From NCBI GenBank assembly GCA_963971535.1, contig OZ020589.1, positions 48,394,636 through 48,458,635 of the forward strand: a DNA stretch of 64,000 nucleotides, written 5' to 3'. The notes below the pieces were generated by a model. That model was not told the origin of the DNA and made no database searches. It saw only the letters and a list, made by a program, of their open reading frames with translations. The DNA comes from Notolepis coatsorum (Eukaryota; Chordata; Actinopteri; Aulopiformes; Paralepididae). This document shows positions 21,249 through 34,188 of the stretch, piece after piece. The position numbers and the translations under genes are program-made. Every line of letters starts with the position of its first letter. The first letter of the stretch is position 1.

Positions 21249-21316
<68 letters not shown>
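21249..21316. repeat. CA microsatellite
   Basis: An uninterrupted (CA)n run of about 68 bases lies in the 117-base intron between e14 and e15, so more than half of that intron is the repeat. Confidence 0.95.
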
Positions 21317-21318
<2 letters not shown>

Positions 21319-21344
21319 CTGTTTAACTATTGTCTTTGCCCCAG

Positions 21345-21423
21345 GTGGTTTGATGTAATGCAGAAGGTGTCCGTCCAACTGAGGTCCAGCATCTCAAACG
21401 TGACCCGTCACAGAGGAGACAAG
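21345..21423 (+). CDS. htt: huntingtin exon e15
   Basis: It encodes [20 protein letters not shown] and RHRGDK, matching human [20 protein letters not shown]. One base completes the glycine of e14. Phase 0 end before GTACAA. Confidence 0.95.
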
Positions 21424-21519
21424 GTACAAAGTCAGAAGCTTCTGCTCTTTTCAAAGAGAATGACGTCTAATTTAATACTTTATTAGAAGTTTCACCCTAC
21501 CACTCCTGATGAATTGAAA

Positions 21520-21647
21520 ATGGGGGACCCTGATGTAAACAAGACGAAAGTCTTTCTCTGGTCTGCATCCCCTTAACAATTGTGTGTATTGAGCTCTACT
21601 GTATTGTACTCATTCTGCAATCTGTTAATAAAGTTTTCAATCAATCA
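21520..21647 (+). mobile_element. Short dispersed retroposon end
   Basis: The segment GGACCCTGATGTAAACAAGA to TAATAAAGTTTTCAATCAAT recurs at 16331, 24290, 57887 and inverted at 58018 and 58430. The AATAAA followed by a simple ATTC/ATCA tail suggests the 3' end of a LINE or SINE. Confidence 0.75.
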
Positions 21648-21651
21648 AACC

Positions 21652-21850
21652 AGGTATTTGTTCAGATCTAGTTTAGTACTTTATAACAAGATGAACCCTA
21701 CCAGGTATTTGTTCAGATCTAATTTAGTACTTTATAACAAGATGAACCCTACCAGGTATTTGTTCAGATCTAGTACTTTATAACAAGATGAACCCTACCA
21801 GGTATTTGTTCAGATCTAGTACTTTATAACAAGATGAACCCTACCAGATA
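21652..21850. repeat. About 46-51-base tandem repeat
   Basis: Four to five units contain TACCAGGTATTTGTTCAGAT and CTTTATAACAAGATGAACCC; some lack a short TTTAG segment. It directly follows the retroposon end. Confidence 0.92.
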
Positions 21851-21909
21851 CTATATTTGTTCCATCCGGTCCAGTCTGAAGGCACTGTAACCATGTCTGT
21901 TGTGTCCAG

Positions 21910-22071
21910 AACGTCATCCACAACCATATCCGTCTGTTTGAGCCGCTGGTGATCAAGGCGCTGAAGCAGTACACCACCAGCACCTCTGTGGCTCTGCAGA
22001 GACAGGTCCTGGACCTGCTCGCTCAGCTTGTTCAGCTGAGAGTCAACTACTGCCTGCTGGACTCTGACCAG
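21910..22071 (+). CDS. htt: huntingtin exon e16
   Basis: The 54-codon exon encodes [40 protein letters not shown] and [14 protein letters not shown], matching human from the [12 protein letters not shown] segment. Phase 0 at both ends. The donor is GTCTTT, weak by consensus, and is followed by a CA repeat. Confidence 0.96.
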
Positions 22072-22077
22072 GTCTTT

Positions 22078-22110
<33 letters not shown>

Positions 22111-22370
22111 ACATGCACACAGTTCCTGTGGGTCTTCGTACATTATATTAATAGTTTTAGGCCTTACAAAGTCTTAAAATGGTCTTAAATATTATTTTTG
22201 ATATTTTTGCCATAAAGTCAATAATGTTCAGTAAAAGCAATGGATCTGATTGGTGCTCCTCTGTATCAGCCAATAACTACAAGTTCAGGACTCTGTATCA
22301 GTGCTTCCCTAATGACAGTATCTACTACCCAGCTCTGTGTTCTGACCTTGTAGTTTGTGTGTGTGTGTGT

Positions 22371-22560
22371 GTGGTAGTCACGGTATGGCTCCAGCACTGA
22401 GCAGTGTGCTGCAGCCTATAGGACTCCACACAGAGTGAAGCTGGTTCCTGCCGACAGGGCCTTAAAGGTATTGGCTTCCCTGTGCGATGGTTCCATACAA
22501 ATATATATATATAGTCATATGGAGACTTTAATACAGATTTCATGGTTCCCCCTGGCTTTT
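22371..22560. repeat. Dispersed repeat 'GGTAGTCACGG', copy 2
   Basis: It matches the copy at 20391, including the region after the shared core (ATATAGTCA, GGTTTCC-like). Confidence 0.85.
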
Positions 22561-23400
22561 CTTTTTTGCTATAACTTCTCTGTATCGCGTTTAAATGTGT
22601 TTGGGGGGAAATGTCGGAGTAAGCAGTACGATATTAGCCCATGAGTTCCCCCCTCCAACAGTTATATGGAAATTAATCAAAATGGAACCAATAATCACTA
22701 ACTTAACAGAACTTTGCAGAGAACTTAATCAGAGAACAGCCAGCTAGCAACTGCGCCCTCTTGCCTAGCAACCAAGCTTGAGCTAGCATCAGTCGGAGCC
22801 TGAGGTAAAGAGAGATTCTGCTAGTGTGGCACAATCACAATTGTTAAAATCTTTAACTCTTGTAATTTTATGGGGAAGAAATATTTGTAAGTAGCAGCCT
22901 CCTCATGTTACTCTCCGGCGAGGCATCTGAAGAGACCCAAGTTCATCGCCGACCCTCAGAACAGCGTGGATTATGTATTTCCAGTACCCAACGCTGAATC
23001 AATAAACGTGATCGATATTTGGAATGGCGATCAGGAATTGGAATAATCTTTTTGGAGAACATCTCATATGAGGTAAGCAATTTATTTGACCAGTCTTGGG
23101 GTAATCGAATCTATTTTGACCTATATATCAACGTGTGCCCTGTGTGTGTGTGTGTGCGCGCTGATCAGGAAATGAGAGAATATATTTTTCAGATCGCTTC
23201 TCTAGCGTGCATAAGTACACATACTATCGATAATCTAGGGTTTATTTGAGAACTATTCATAAATAGGCTGAAAAATTACAAAGTTTTTTGTGTATGCCAG
23301 AATATTCCAGTAAAGGGCGATTATCACGGAATCTATATATTTTCCTGAAAAACGAGGGCTTTTCAAAATGCTATAAAACTGAAATGAACCGATTATATTA

Positions 23401-23431
<31 letters not shown>

Positions 23432-23933
23432 TCCGTCTCGACAATGTTGACTGCAAACAAGTCATTGATAAACGACGGGCAGATTAGACACATAGCCATA
23501 ATTTAAGACAGAGATTATGCGTTTAGAGCGCTATCATTGAAGTGGGTGGTGGCATCCAACGATAAATAGTGCACGCCACGCTGGCAATCAAAGTGTTAAA
23601 AGTCTTAAAGATCCAGCACAATGATGTTTTAATTCAGACATTTCTATTGTGGACTATTAATGTTAATGTCATGAGTATAATGTTTTCAGCTTTGATTTGT
23701 TATGTGTTTTAGGTCGCCCTCTCTGAGCACAGCCAACTCTCTTTAGGCTGAGGGGGCGTGGCCTTTTGTTCACTAGACACCATAGCTGTCAACATAGGCA
23801 GGAGACAACGTGTACATTTTAGCCCCGCCCCCTCGGCCCCGCCCCCTCCCACTCGGCCCCGCCCCCTCCCAATGGAGCTGCCTCGTCGCTTGCCATCTGC
23901 TGGTCAAAACCTGTATGTACCCAGCCATTCGTT
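22561..23933. other. Intron e16-e17, left part; piggyBac-like right end at about 23600
   Basis: At 23573-23602 the sequence GCCACGCTGGCAATCAAAGTG followed by TTAA resembles the ends of the piggyBac-like element at 11196-12123. Upstream at 23470-23560 is sequence like the hairpin arm at 12890-12960. I could not find the matching left end. GCCCCGCCCCCTC repeats lie at 23823-23870. Confidence 0.55.
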
Positions 23934-25653
23934 TAAAGGGGTTATGCACTGCTATTCCTAGCACTATTTGGGCAACTTTACACACTTCCTGTGAGTCTAT
24001 GTAACACATCTGTAATTTTTATTCCAAAAATAATCATTGTTTTATATTTCTAATCTTGTACTCAAAACCAGCATTTTTCAGCCTCATGAAAGCAGGCTAT
24101 TAGTGGCTTGGCTCCACCCATTCTGGCAGAATGCTTTGAGTGACAGCCACCCACCAAATAGCTCCGCCCATCTCCCCGTCAGAGATTAGGTTTCAGGTTA
24201 CATACAAATATGGTATGTCATAAATATAGAGATGTAGCAGTACTGTCTATCTATATATATATAATATGTTACCATGAATTGAAATTGGGGGACCCTGATG
24301 TAAACAAGACGAAAGTCTTTCTCTGGTCTCCATCATAGCAGTACTGAGCAGTACTGTAGCAATACAAATATGGTAGGTCATAAATATAGAGATGTAGCAG
24401 TACTGTCTATCTATATATATGTTACCACTATTTGTAAAAGCCACAACCACGTTACCATATTTGTAATAATGTAAATCATTGTGTCGTTGTACATATTGTG
24501 TATACACCGTTAGAAGCTAACATAGCTTAGCTTGGTAGCTATTGTGCTAACAACATATCCCGACGTCCGGCTCGCTGGCCGGCATGCACGCCCGACACAA
24601 AATGGTTATCTCCTCTCTGTACACCCCCGTCCCCACGGGTACCCTGCCGGGGAGCCCATGGACGCGACAACGGCGGCAGCCGTAGGGTGCTCGAGCCCGC
24701 CGTAACGCTAGTGGTACACAATAGCTATGAGCTAACTAACGCTACGGCCGCCGCTGTTGTCGCGTCCACAAGCTCCCCGGCAGGACACCCGCGAGAACGG
24801 GGGCACACAAGGAGGAGAGAACCACCCCAAATCGAGCACTCATGCCTGCCGACAAGCCGGACACCGCGGTTGTTGTTAGCACAATAGTAGCCCACTGTGA
24901 TGCACCGAGTGGGCCACCATTGATCAACATGCAGCGATGTGTAGCTTGCATGATGCGTGTGCAGTGCTTTGCCACACAGGTCTGAGAAGAGGACCTGCAC
25001 ATGATAGCAACCGGGAGCGTCGCGGAGCATTCAGCCTGCTGGCTACCTAGATCCACTTCAACCAGCCGAGCGTCGGGAGCTCCAGCAGCTTGTCGATGTG
25101 CTAATAGCCTGGAGCCAGCTACCGTTAGCTTGCAGAGGCTATTAGCACACCGACAAGCTGTGTAGCCAGCAGGCTGAATGCTCCGCGACGCTGGTTGAAG
25201 TGGATCTAGGTAGCCAGCAGGCTGAATGCTCAACGACGCTCCCGGTTGCTAACGCCGGCCCCGGCTGGTGCTAAGTAGCTAGCGATCGCTCCCGAGTCCC
25301 GAGAGCTAACGCCGGTCTGTCTGTCGAAGACCGAGGGAACCGCATCAGGCTTCAGCTGATTAGTGATCTTCTGGACAAACCTTCCACCCTGCAGGTAGCA
25401 AGAATGGAGGCGGGCATTACTAAAACCACAGAGCCAATCACATCACCGTGCGCTATAAACAGCGCCCTGTGACGTGCACCAGGTCGTCAAATCAACATGA
25501 CCTGATTTACTAGAGGCAAAGAGGGGATGGGCTGTAGCTGAGGAATTCGCCAATATAGTATTTAGGCCCAAAAACACATTGATACGAACTCCTATTACTA
25601 TAATACAATGCTAGAGACTGAAAAATGACATTTATAATGCATAGCACCTTTAA
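23934..25653. mobile_element. Foldback-type element with nested palindromes
   Basis: Ends AAAGGGGTTATGCACTGCTA and TGCATAGCACCTTT are roughly complementary and lie within TTTAA. The interior has two large palindromes (24530-24895 and 25008-25250) and a tandem duplication at 24205-24425. There is no coding sequence that I recognise. Confidence 0.7.
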
Positions 25654-27159
25654 GGGTAAACTGTAAATCTTTTTTCACGGGAAATGCACTTTATTATTTT
25701 ACAGATTACTTTTGTGTTCCTACTTTAAGTGTAAATGCTGTAAAAATACAGTAAATTACCTTTTATCAAAATATTAACCATTAAATAAAGGTTGTAATCT
25801 GTAAATGTATTTGATTTTACTGTAAATGTTATGATGAATTGAAAATGGGGGAAGAAGTCCTTCTCTGCTAAAAACAAGCCATTGTAATTGATTTGCTCCC
25901 ACCTTGTGGTGAAAACGGAATTCCCTCATTTATACATCTATTGCACTCTTCCACAGCCAGACACTCTCACATCACATCTTAACTGTAAACAATCATTCTT
26001 CACATACCACGAGAGATAAACATATTTCTTCATTCATATCAACAGTCACAAAATATTCATCCAAACTTTATCTGACTTGCTTTCACGCAAACCAGTGCAG
26101 CATGTCACTATTCTGCTGACGTCATTCATTCATCTAAGCCAATGGGCGGTCACATTGTTCAGTCATACCACACAGACCAATGAGAGACGTCGATATTCAA
26201 CCAAACTCCCCAGTCATCCAAAACAGGAAGTAAAAAACGTTCATTCTTATCGGCAACCTTCCTCATTATATGCCAAACAGCTCGATTTTTTTTAAATCTG
26301 CTTTCACAGTTACATTCACACCTCTCACCCAACCTTAGTTCATGTCATTAATCCTTAGGTAAACCACTTCCCCGCACGTAAATTGAATCTAACGTCACAC
26401 GTTAAGCCAAAGCCGAAGATTTTCGTCCGCCATCCCATTTTAAACGGCGTAAATATGACATTTCTCTTCGTTTTTAAAGCAATCAATTCATATTCGCCAA
26501 CTCCTACACATCATAGCTAGTAGTATCCCTCCGTTTTTAATAACAATCCGACCGTCGCAACATATTCTAAACACATAATATTCGCTGACGTCGTGTTTTC
26601 CACCGTGTGAGACATTGAAATCAGCTCGGCATACTTTACACTGCTGCCACCTGTCGTCACGGAGGGGAATTGCAGCCATTTTGTAAAAATAAATAAGTAC
26701 AAAATACGTGCCAATTCCGTGAACCGTGAACAGGGCGTGAAGAAGGTTGAAAAAACAGGAGAATCCCTGGAAAAACGGTAGGGTTGACAGCTATGCTAGA
26801 CACTATTATATACACTGTAAAAATTGGAATTTCCTCTAAGATTCCCTGGGTTCCCTCAAGTACCTTGGGTGCCTCAAAGCCCAAATGGTGCTTGTAAGAA
26901 CCTTTGGGACCACTGTGTCCTCTCAGCTACATGTGACTGATGGGCCAATCAGACATAGTGGGATTGACTGATGGGCCATTCAGAGTAGCTAGATGTGACT
27001 GGTGGGCCAATCAGAGTAACTCATGTGTATTATGCAATATTTCAGAGGAAGCCGATTGGATATTTGAAATGACTTGATTTTGTTGATATCCAGGGGGATG
27101 ACTTGATTTTGTTGATATCCAGGGGGATAGTGATTAAAGGGATTTATTCATAATTTTCA
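25654..27159. other. Intron e16-e17, central part without identified gene
   Basis: AT-rich sequence. It includes a short fragment of the dispersed retroposon (25832-25856) and a direct duplication of about 29 bases, ACTTGATTTTGTTGATATCC, at 27070-27129. Small ORFs show no recognisable similarity. Confidence 0.5.
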
Positions 27160-27191
<32 letters not shown>

Positions 27192-27664
27192 CTTTTTCCC
27201 CCTCCATCTTCCTCCGATTTTCTCCCATCCCAATGTTGGTCGTATGCCAATTCCCAATCCCCTTCCTGGTCGCTGCGCACTTACCCCCCACAGTCAGATC
27301 ATCTGGGAGAGTGGAGGCTATCACGTGCTTCCTCCGACACACGTCCAGCCAATCAACTGCTTCTTTTCACCTGGCAGCGCGGATCCTCCCTGAGAGGGCG
27401 TAGCGTGTGGAAGGATCACACTATCCCACTCAGGTCCTATCCGCGCTTAGCAGGCGCCCCAACCGAACTGTAGGAGTCGCTGTTTACAACAACCCACCCC
27501 GCCAGCTTCTCCCACCCTCTAATACAGCCAATTGTATTAGTGTGAACGGCCAGCCAAGCTGGTGACAACCCCGGAGCTGTGAGCTGGATTCGAACAGGCG
27601 AATCCAGCTCACAGCTCCGGGGTTGGTGACGAACGCAATCTCCGCTACGCCACCTAACCGCCCT
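27160..27664 (-). mobile_element. tRNA-derived SINE, minus orientation, diverged subfamily
   Basis: Poly-T at 27163-27189 is the tail; the head reads GGGCGGTTAGGTGGCGTAGC from 27664 on the minus strand. It has a shared body but many substitutions relative to the 7296 copy, so it is probably an older insertion. Confidence 0.85.
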
Positions 27665-27724
27665 TCACAGCAACCTTTCTAACATTTTGGGTAATCTTAA
27701 TCTTTTTATTCATAAATGCAACAA

Positions 27725-28035
27725 TATCGGGCGGCTGGGTAGCGCAGTGGACTAAGCACTTGCCTACCACCGCAGAGACTCTTTGGCAGTGTTAGCGGGT
27801 GGGAAGCCGGTGGGGTACGTGTCCTGGTCGTTGTAAACTGCGACTCCTACTGGTCAGGGGCGCCTGTTCAGCGGGGAGGGGATCTGGGGGAAATAGTGTG
27901 AACCTCCGAGCGAGTTACTTTCCCCCAGTAAAACTCCTCGCTGTCAGGTGAAAATAATCGTCTGGCAACTCCACATGTATCGGAGGAGGCATGTGGTAGT
28001 TCTACACCATCCCCAGACTCTCCCAAAAAAATTCT
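27725..28035 (+). mobile_element. tRNA-derived SINE, plus, internally deleted
   Basis: The head GGGCGGCTGGGTAGCGCAGT is at 27729. The B-box region is deleted, and the element is about 311 bases. AAATGCAACAA flanks it at 27714-27724 and 28036-28046. It forms an inverted pair with the SINE to its left. Confidence 0.88.
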
Positions 28036-28086
28036 AAATGCAACAAGATTAAAAACGTCTTAACTTGTTGAAACCTGCAGGAACCC

Positions 28087-28087
28087 T

Positions 28088-28142
<55 letters not shown>
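28087..28142. repeat. CA microsatellite
   Basis: A (CA)n run upstream of the e17 acceptor. Confidence 0.95.
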
Positions 28143-28146
<4 letters not shown>

Positions 28147-28200
28147 ATGCACACTTGTGATTTTGTCCACTGCCTAACTCCAGCTTTCTCCCTGTTTCAG

Positions 28201-28256
28201 GTGTTCATAGGTTTTGTCCTGAAGCAGTTTGAGTACATTGAAGTGGGTCAGTTCAG
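28201..28256 (+). CDS. htt: huntingtin exon e17
   Basis: The short 56-base exon encodes VFIGFVLKQFEYIEVGQF, identical to human, after CCCTGTTTCAG. It leaves AG of an arginine codon. It is preceded by a 6.1-kb repeat-filled intron. Confidence 0.96.
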
Positions 28257-28282
28257 GTACGTTGTGTTTTCTCTCTCCATAA

Positions 28283-29255
<973 letters not shown>

Positions 29256-29903
29256 TGGTAGTCACGGTATGGCTCCAGCACTGAGCAGTGTGCTGCAGCC
29301 TATAGGACTCCACACAGAGTGAGGCTGGTTCCTGCCGACAGGGCCTTAAAGGTATTGGCTTCCCTGTGCGATGGTTCCATACATACACTGTTCCTTGAAA
29401 GTATGTGAACCCCTTTGGAAAAGTCAGTTTTCCAAATATTTCACACATTAATCTTTATTATATCTTCATCTAAGATACATTTTCTGATAACGCATGTCAT
29501 GATTGAAGGAAAACACATAGTTTGAATATATTTGGATTATTTACTAAATACAATGATTCAACTTGAAATATCCTTGTGTGCATAAGTATGTGAAGCCTTG
29601 GGATCCAGCAGTTGCTGACACCAATGGCTTCAACTAAACCTTTCCCAGACCTTTCCTAGAGCTGAATACTAGTCTCTTGTATGTGCTTTGATGGATTTAG
29701 GTTAGTCTTCATCATTGAACTCTCTCAATTCACTGACATTTTAGTGCTGCATGAAGAACTCAGTTTTTCAAAGTGTCCCAAAGGTCCCAGTGTCACCTCA
29801 GACCATCCATAATGCTACATGTCTTCTCATTTAACCACTATTATGTATTTCTGCTTGAATATTTAGAATAGTTGCCTTGCTGCTCCTTTGGCATGGCTAC
29901 AGG
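29256..29903. repeat. Dispersed repeat 'GGTAGTCACGG', copy 3, and linked sequence
   Basis: The core at 29256-29390 matches copies 1 and 2. It is followed by TGTTCCTTGAAAGTATGTGA and about 200 further bases also found after copy 4 (37021-37145). The sequence is interrupted at 29904 by a hAT element and seems to continue after 30853. Confidence 0.75.
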
Positions 29904-30845
29904 TAGGGATGCCCCGATCGATCGGCCACCGATCGTTATCGGCCGATAATCAGTATAAATATGCGATCGGTGAATTCCGATAATGAGTCATATTCGCCGA
30001 TCGCGGAAACCGATCAAGCGGAGATCTCACTCGCGGTCTGTCTCAGACACACAGGACCTGCAAACTGCCGCTGCTCCTCCTCCCTAGCCCCGCCCGCACC
30101 CGTGTACAGTTTGTAAACACAGAGGAGGAGGCTCCTCTGCTCAGTCTATAGTGCATTCGACCTGAGCTAACGTTAGCTACAGTACCTAGCTATCGTTACT
30201 GTTTAAACAAAATTACCCAGTCAACTATTCACTTTTAGTAGGCATTGTCTAACGGTATTTAGCCGGCTAGCTACTGATAGCTCCTGATATCAACAAATGC
30301 TACAGCAAGTCTTGTAGTGCATGTTGATACCTCCGTTAGCTCGCGTTAGCTGACGTTAGTTCACTGTTCAAAACGAAATGTCCCATTCAACTAAATAGTT
30401 CACTGAGGCGTCGTCTTAACGTTATATATCCGGCTAGCAGTAGCTACAGATAGCTCCTGATATCAATGTCTTATAACATTGACTCGATGCATATTCGAGC
30501 TGAGGACTTGCTGAATGTGATTTAACGTTATACCAATACTAGGGTCCAGCTGCAGCGCCGGAGGGTCCAGCTGCAGCGCTGGAGAATCCTGGCCGTAGCT
30601 GGAGGCTACTAGTACACACAGACAGTGGAGCTGTTTGCAGATAGCGAGCATTTTGACTTGTTGCGTGGTGGCGATGTCTCGCAGATAATACAAGTACAAG
30701 TCTAATTATATAATACCGGTATATATATTTTATATAAAAAAGAAATTTATATAAAATAATCGGTATCGGATCGGTATCGGCCGATATAACTCACAACGAT
30801 CGGTGATCGGTATCGGTGGCAAAAAACGTGATCGGGGCATCCCTA
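29904..30845. mobile_element. hAT-type non-autonomous element (complete)
   Basis: Termini TAGGGATGCCCCGATC and GATCGGGGCATCCCTA are exact complements. The 8-bp duplication GCTACAGG lies at 29896-29903 and 30846-30853. The 942-bp interior is rich in GCTAAC/GTTAGC motifs and carries no transposase. A partial relative is at 818-1234. Confidence 0.94.
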
Positions 30846-30977
30846 GCTACAGGTCATGGAGCAGATGTCATTCCTCCATAGAATTTGAAAGTAAAAACAT
30901 AGAATTCACAGATTTCCTCGTAATGACAAGGTCACCAGGACCAGAGGCAAAAAAGCAGCCCACATAAATGACACTCC

Positions 30978-31256
30978 CATCACCATGCATAATGATAGGT
31001 ATGGTGTTATAATGGTGAATTACAATGTGAATAACACACCTCTTCTTGTGGCCAAAACTATCAAGTTTAGACTTGCATGTCTATTCAAAATGAATCAGTA
31101 GTCCACTGGAAGAATATTTTCTGGACCAGCATATCAAAAGTTGATAAAAAAGGGTGTATTTTCTGGCCAAAACAACATTTTGAAGTGGTGTGTTAAGTCA
31201 CATTGTCATCCACCATTATAACACCATACCTATCATTATGCATGGTGAAGGGAGTG
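30978..31256. repeat. Inverted repeat with arms of about 60 bases
   Basis: CATGCATAATGATAGGTATG near 30985 is mirrored by CATACCTATCATTATGCATG near 31225, with flanking CACCATTATAACACC also mirrored. The spacer is about 150 bases. It may mark the core of a small DNA element. Confidence 0.88.
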
Positions 31257-31361
31257 TCAATTTCACAGAAGACTATTCCTCGACTGTTTTACCAGGAAAG
31301 ATGGTCCTGAATGAGGAACCCAGCATTTCTAGTTATTGTTTAAGTTCCTTATGGATTAGAG

Positions 31362-32138
31362 CAGCGGTTCTCAACAGGGGTGCCGCGGCCCACTAGGGTG
31401 CCTCAGAGAGCTGCCAGGGGTGCCTTGAGATTTCCCAATTTTTTATTATTATTATTTTACCGTAAATAGAATTACAGAAAATGATCATTAAAGTGCTATA
31501 TGTTGCAGCTGCACTGTTTTCCATGAAAATAGCATATTTGGATAAGTTTGACCATTTCTCAAAAACTGAATCATTATTAAACACAAAGGGTCACCAAGTT
31601 ACTCTGGATAAAGAACCCCTTTACAGAGAACATTGAGACTAAGCTTCCTGACACATCTCCATCCAAACTCTTGGAAGAACTCATTGAAATCTCATCTGAT
31701 ACCACCTGGAGAGCTCGTTTCAGTGTAGTGCCCCTGGAAACATTTTGGTCTGAGTGTGGTGCTGAGTACCAAGTATCTCATGATGCAGCAGTTAAGGTGT
31801 TGATACCATTCAGCACCACATATCTGTGTGAAGCTGGCTTTTCATCCATGACGGCTCTGAAAACAAAATATAGGGCCAAGTTGAGCCTTGAGGATGACAT
31901 GCGTGTTGCCTTGTCAAAGATCTCCCCATGTATTGACCGTATTATTAGCCAGCAGCAGCAGCAGACCTCGCATTGAGCTAGAAATGAACGAGTGCTTATT
32001 TTCTGTATTTATTTATATTTCTTGAGAAATGGTAACTTGGTGATCCTTTTCTGTATTTTTTAAATAATGATTTTCTGTTTTTGAGAAATGGTCAAACTTA
32101 TCCAAATATACTATTTGATTTACTACTACAAGCCCCTG
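31362..32138 (+). mobile_element. hAT element with transposase C-terminus
   Basis: The left end CAGCGGTTCTCAACAGGGGT and right end AAGCCCCTG are flanked by exact 8-bp duplications GATTAGAG at 31354-31361 and 32139-32146. It retains only the last part of a transposase; the rest is deleted. Confidence 0.9.
31671..31976 (+). pseudogene. hAT transposase C-terminal dimerisation region
   Basis: A 101-residue open frame contains VSHDAAVKVLIPFSTTYLCE, AGFSSMTALKTKYRAKLSLE and DDMRVALSKISP. This matches the hAT C-terminal dimerisation region of ZBED5/SCAND3-like proteins. Catalytic and BED zinc-finger regions are absent and the element's DNA ends flank it, so it is a transposon relic, not a host exon. 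Confidence 0.82.
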
Positions 32139-32228
32139 GATTAGAGCACCTCAGGGTGTCTTTATAGCACTCATTTGGGCTACATACACAGACTGAAAAT
32201 GAGAATAACTTTCACCTCCTCTCTACAG

Positions 32229-32365
32229 CGATCCCAGCCCTGCAGCCAATAGTCCATGACCTGTTTGTGTTGAGAGGCTCCAACAAGGCAGATGCAGGCA
32301 AGGAGCTGGAGACACAGAAAGAGGTGGTGGTCTCCATGCTACTGAGGCTCATACAGTACCACCAG
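32229..32365 (+). CDS. htt: huntingtin exon e19
   Basis: It encodes [20 protein letters not shown] and [23 protein letters not shown]-type ending, essentially identical to human. Two bases complete an alanine codon from e18. Phase 0 end before GTGTGC and a CA run. Confidence 0.96.
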
Positions 32366-32503
32366 GTGTGCACACACACACACACACACACATGGGAGAG
32401 GGCACCGAATAGCGAAATGAAAAGGTCTTGTTTGGGTAGTATCTCTGGATACTATGCTGGTAGGATGGATACCATTGGACTTAATTACTTGTGTGTGTTG
32501 CAG

Positions 32504-32620
32504 GTGCTGGAGATGTTCATCCTGGTACTACAGCAGTGTCACAAGGAGAACGAGGACAAGTGGAAGAGACTATCCAGGCAGATTGCTGATGTCATCCTGC
32601 CTATGATCTCCAAGCAGCAG
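32504..32620 (+). CDS. htt: huntingtin exon e20
   Basis: The 39-codon exon encodes [20 protein letters not shown] and [19 protein letters not shown]. It differs from human by a few conservative changes near the end. Phase 0 at both ends with a GTATGT donor. Confidence 0.97.
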
Positions 32621-32725
32621 GTATGTACCATCAACCAGTGTGCTGGAAGCTGTTGGATCTGGGCTTGTGCTGTTTTGGGGGGGTTTCGTACGAGTTGAAA
32701 ACTGTTATGTATAGAACATAGATAC

Positions 32726-33175
32726 TAGGGCTGTCCCCGACTAAGGATTTGGATAGTTGACTTTGATTGGCTTAAATTTGCAGATAGTCGACTGGTAGTT
32801 GACTACCCCCCTGAATGCAAAAAAGAGAAAATTATTTCCTAAAAAAAAAGAAAAAAAAAAAATTGTATCATTCCATTTGGGCTGTGTGGGGTGCTTAATG
32901 TCTGAAGGAGTCGACTGAAGGCTCCTTGTCCTCTGCGAAAGCATGCAATTGGTCTACTGATGGATACATCTTGATATTTGTCTAGTCTAGTGTGTTCATT
33001 AGACGGGTGAAATCCTCTTTCAGTGCCTCTGTGCCCGTTTTCTTAGGCAGTTAGCCTCGCTGGTATGTGCGCCATTCGCGTTAGCCATGCTTCTAGACCT
33101 CTCAATAGGTTTGCAGTCGACTACAGCTCCTTTTGATCGATTAGTTGACCATTCGACTAATCGGGGTCAGCCCTA
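32726..33175. mobile_element. hAT-type miniature element
   Basis: Termini TAGGGCTGTCCCCGACTAA and TTAGTCGGGG-type complement (CTAATCGGGGTCAGCCCTA) are flanked by ATAGATAC and GTAGATAC, a 7-of-8 match. The interior has mirrored GTCGACT motifs. No ORF. Confidence 0.85.
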
Positions 33176-33191
33176 GTAGATACTTTCTTAA

Positions 33192-34139
33192 CACATTCAG
33201 CGCCAGGGATTAGTCTGGTCCTTGTGGCTAACGTGCCCCGTTTCCATAACATATTTTCACTGTGCATCACTATGTTTAAGCTATATCTATATTCTATATT
33301 ATAGCTATGGAGACAATACAATATTCATTTGACAGTGACTTTCTTTCATCAAACATGCAAAAAAGAGATAATTTTTTCATGCATACGGTTGCGCGTTATC
33401 CCGTGGTGAATATAAGTATAGTTTAGGAGTGATCTGGGATCATTCTTGAAACGCTGAGTTATAGGGCGCTACGTGTATTCTACTATAAGCGTTGGCGTTT
33501 CTTGCCTGGACACGCTACTATTTCCAAATCAAATGTATATAATAGGCATTATGTTTCATCATGAATGCATGAAGGGGGGAGGGGGGGGTCGTTTTTTTAT
33601 GCTTTGATGGCCAGTAACGGCATTCGTGTTGAACACTACAGACTCTGATCAGCTGGATCGATATGAAAACATTGTTGGATCAAGCTGAAATTGATGTCGG
33701 ATAGTCCTTACCTTTGGCCAGGGGTATTCCAAAAAGAATATTCCAATTGTCTGATCGCGATTTCCAGTATTTGTGTCCATCTGGTCCCGGACATAATTTG
33801 GCACAACTTATGGATCGAGTGTGCCAGATGCGTTTCGAAGTGGTCGGATGAAGCGATTTACTCGGCTCTGTCTAAATATAGCGCCCGGAGGGATTTGAGT
33901 GTGACACGGGGTTAGATATAAGGTTTCAAAGGGTGGGCGACACTGCCATCTGGCAGGATGCGGCCGGTATTGCACTTTGGCGATCTCAAAATCCTTTCCT
34001 ATGACAACACCGAGGTCAGTGGATAAATAATGAATAAGAATATTGATTGAAAAAACGACCAAAACCCGAGATATCTCGGGTCTGGCGTCCAACGCATGGC
34101 GAGTTAACCCGACTTATCTCGGGTCTGGCGCCGAATGTC
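33192..34139. mobile_element. piggyBac-like non-autonomous element
   Basis: It is flanked by TTAA at 33188-33191 and 34140-34143. Ends CACATTCAGCGCCAGG and CTGGCGCCGAATGTC are nearly complementary and resemble those of the element at 11196-12123. It ends about 50 bases before exon e21, so it forms most of the intron's 3' side. Confidence 0.83.
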
Positions 34140-34188
34140 TTAATGATGCACCGATATTACTTCCTCACTGTGTGCTGTGCCTCCACAG

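Noticed and set aside
31671..31976. Domesticated hAT-derived host gene or novel htt exon
   Set aside because: The frame sits between the element's own ends with an exact 8-bp duplication, lacks splice sites matching htt phase, and e18 joins e19 in frame without it.
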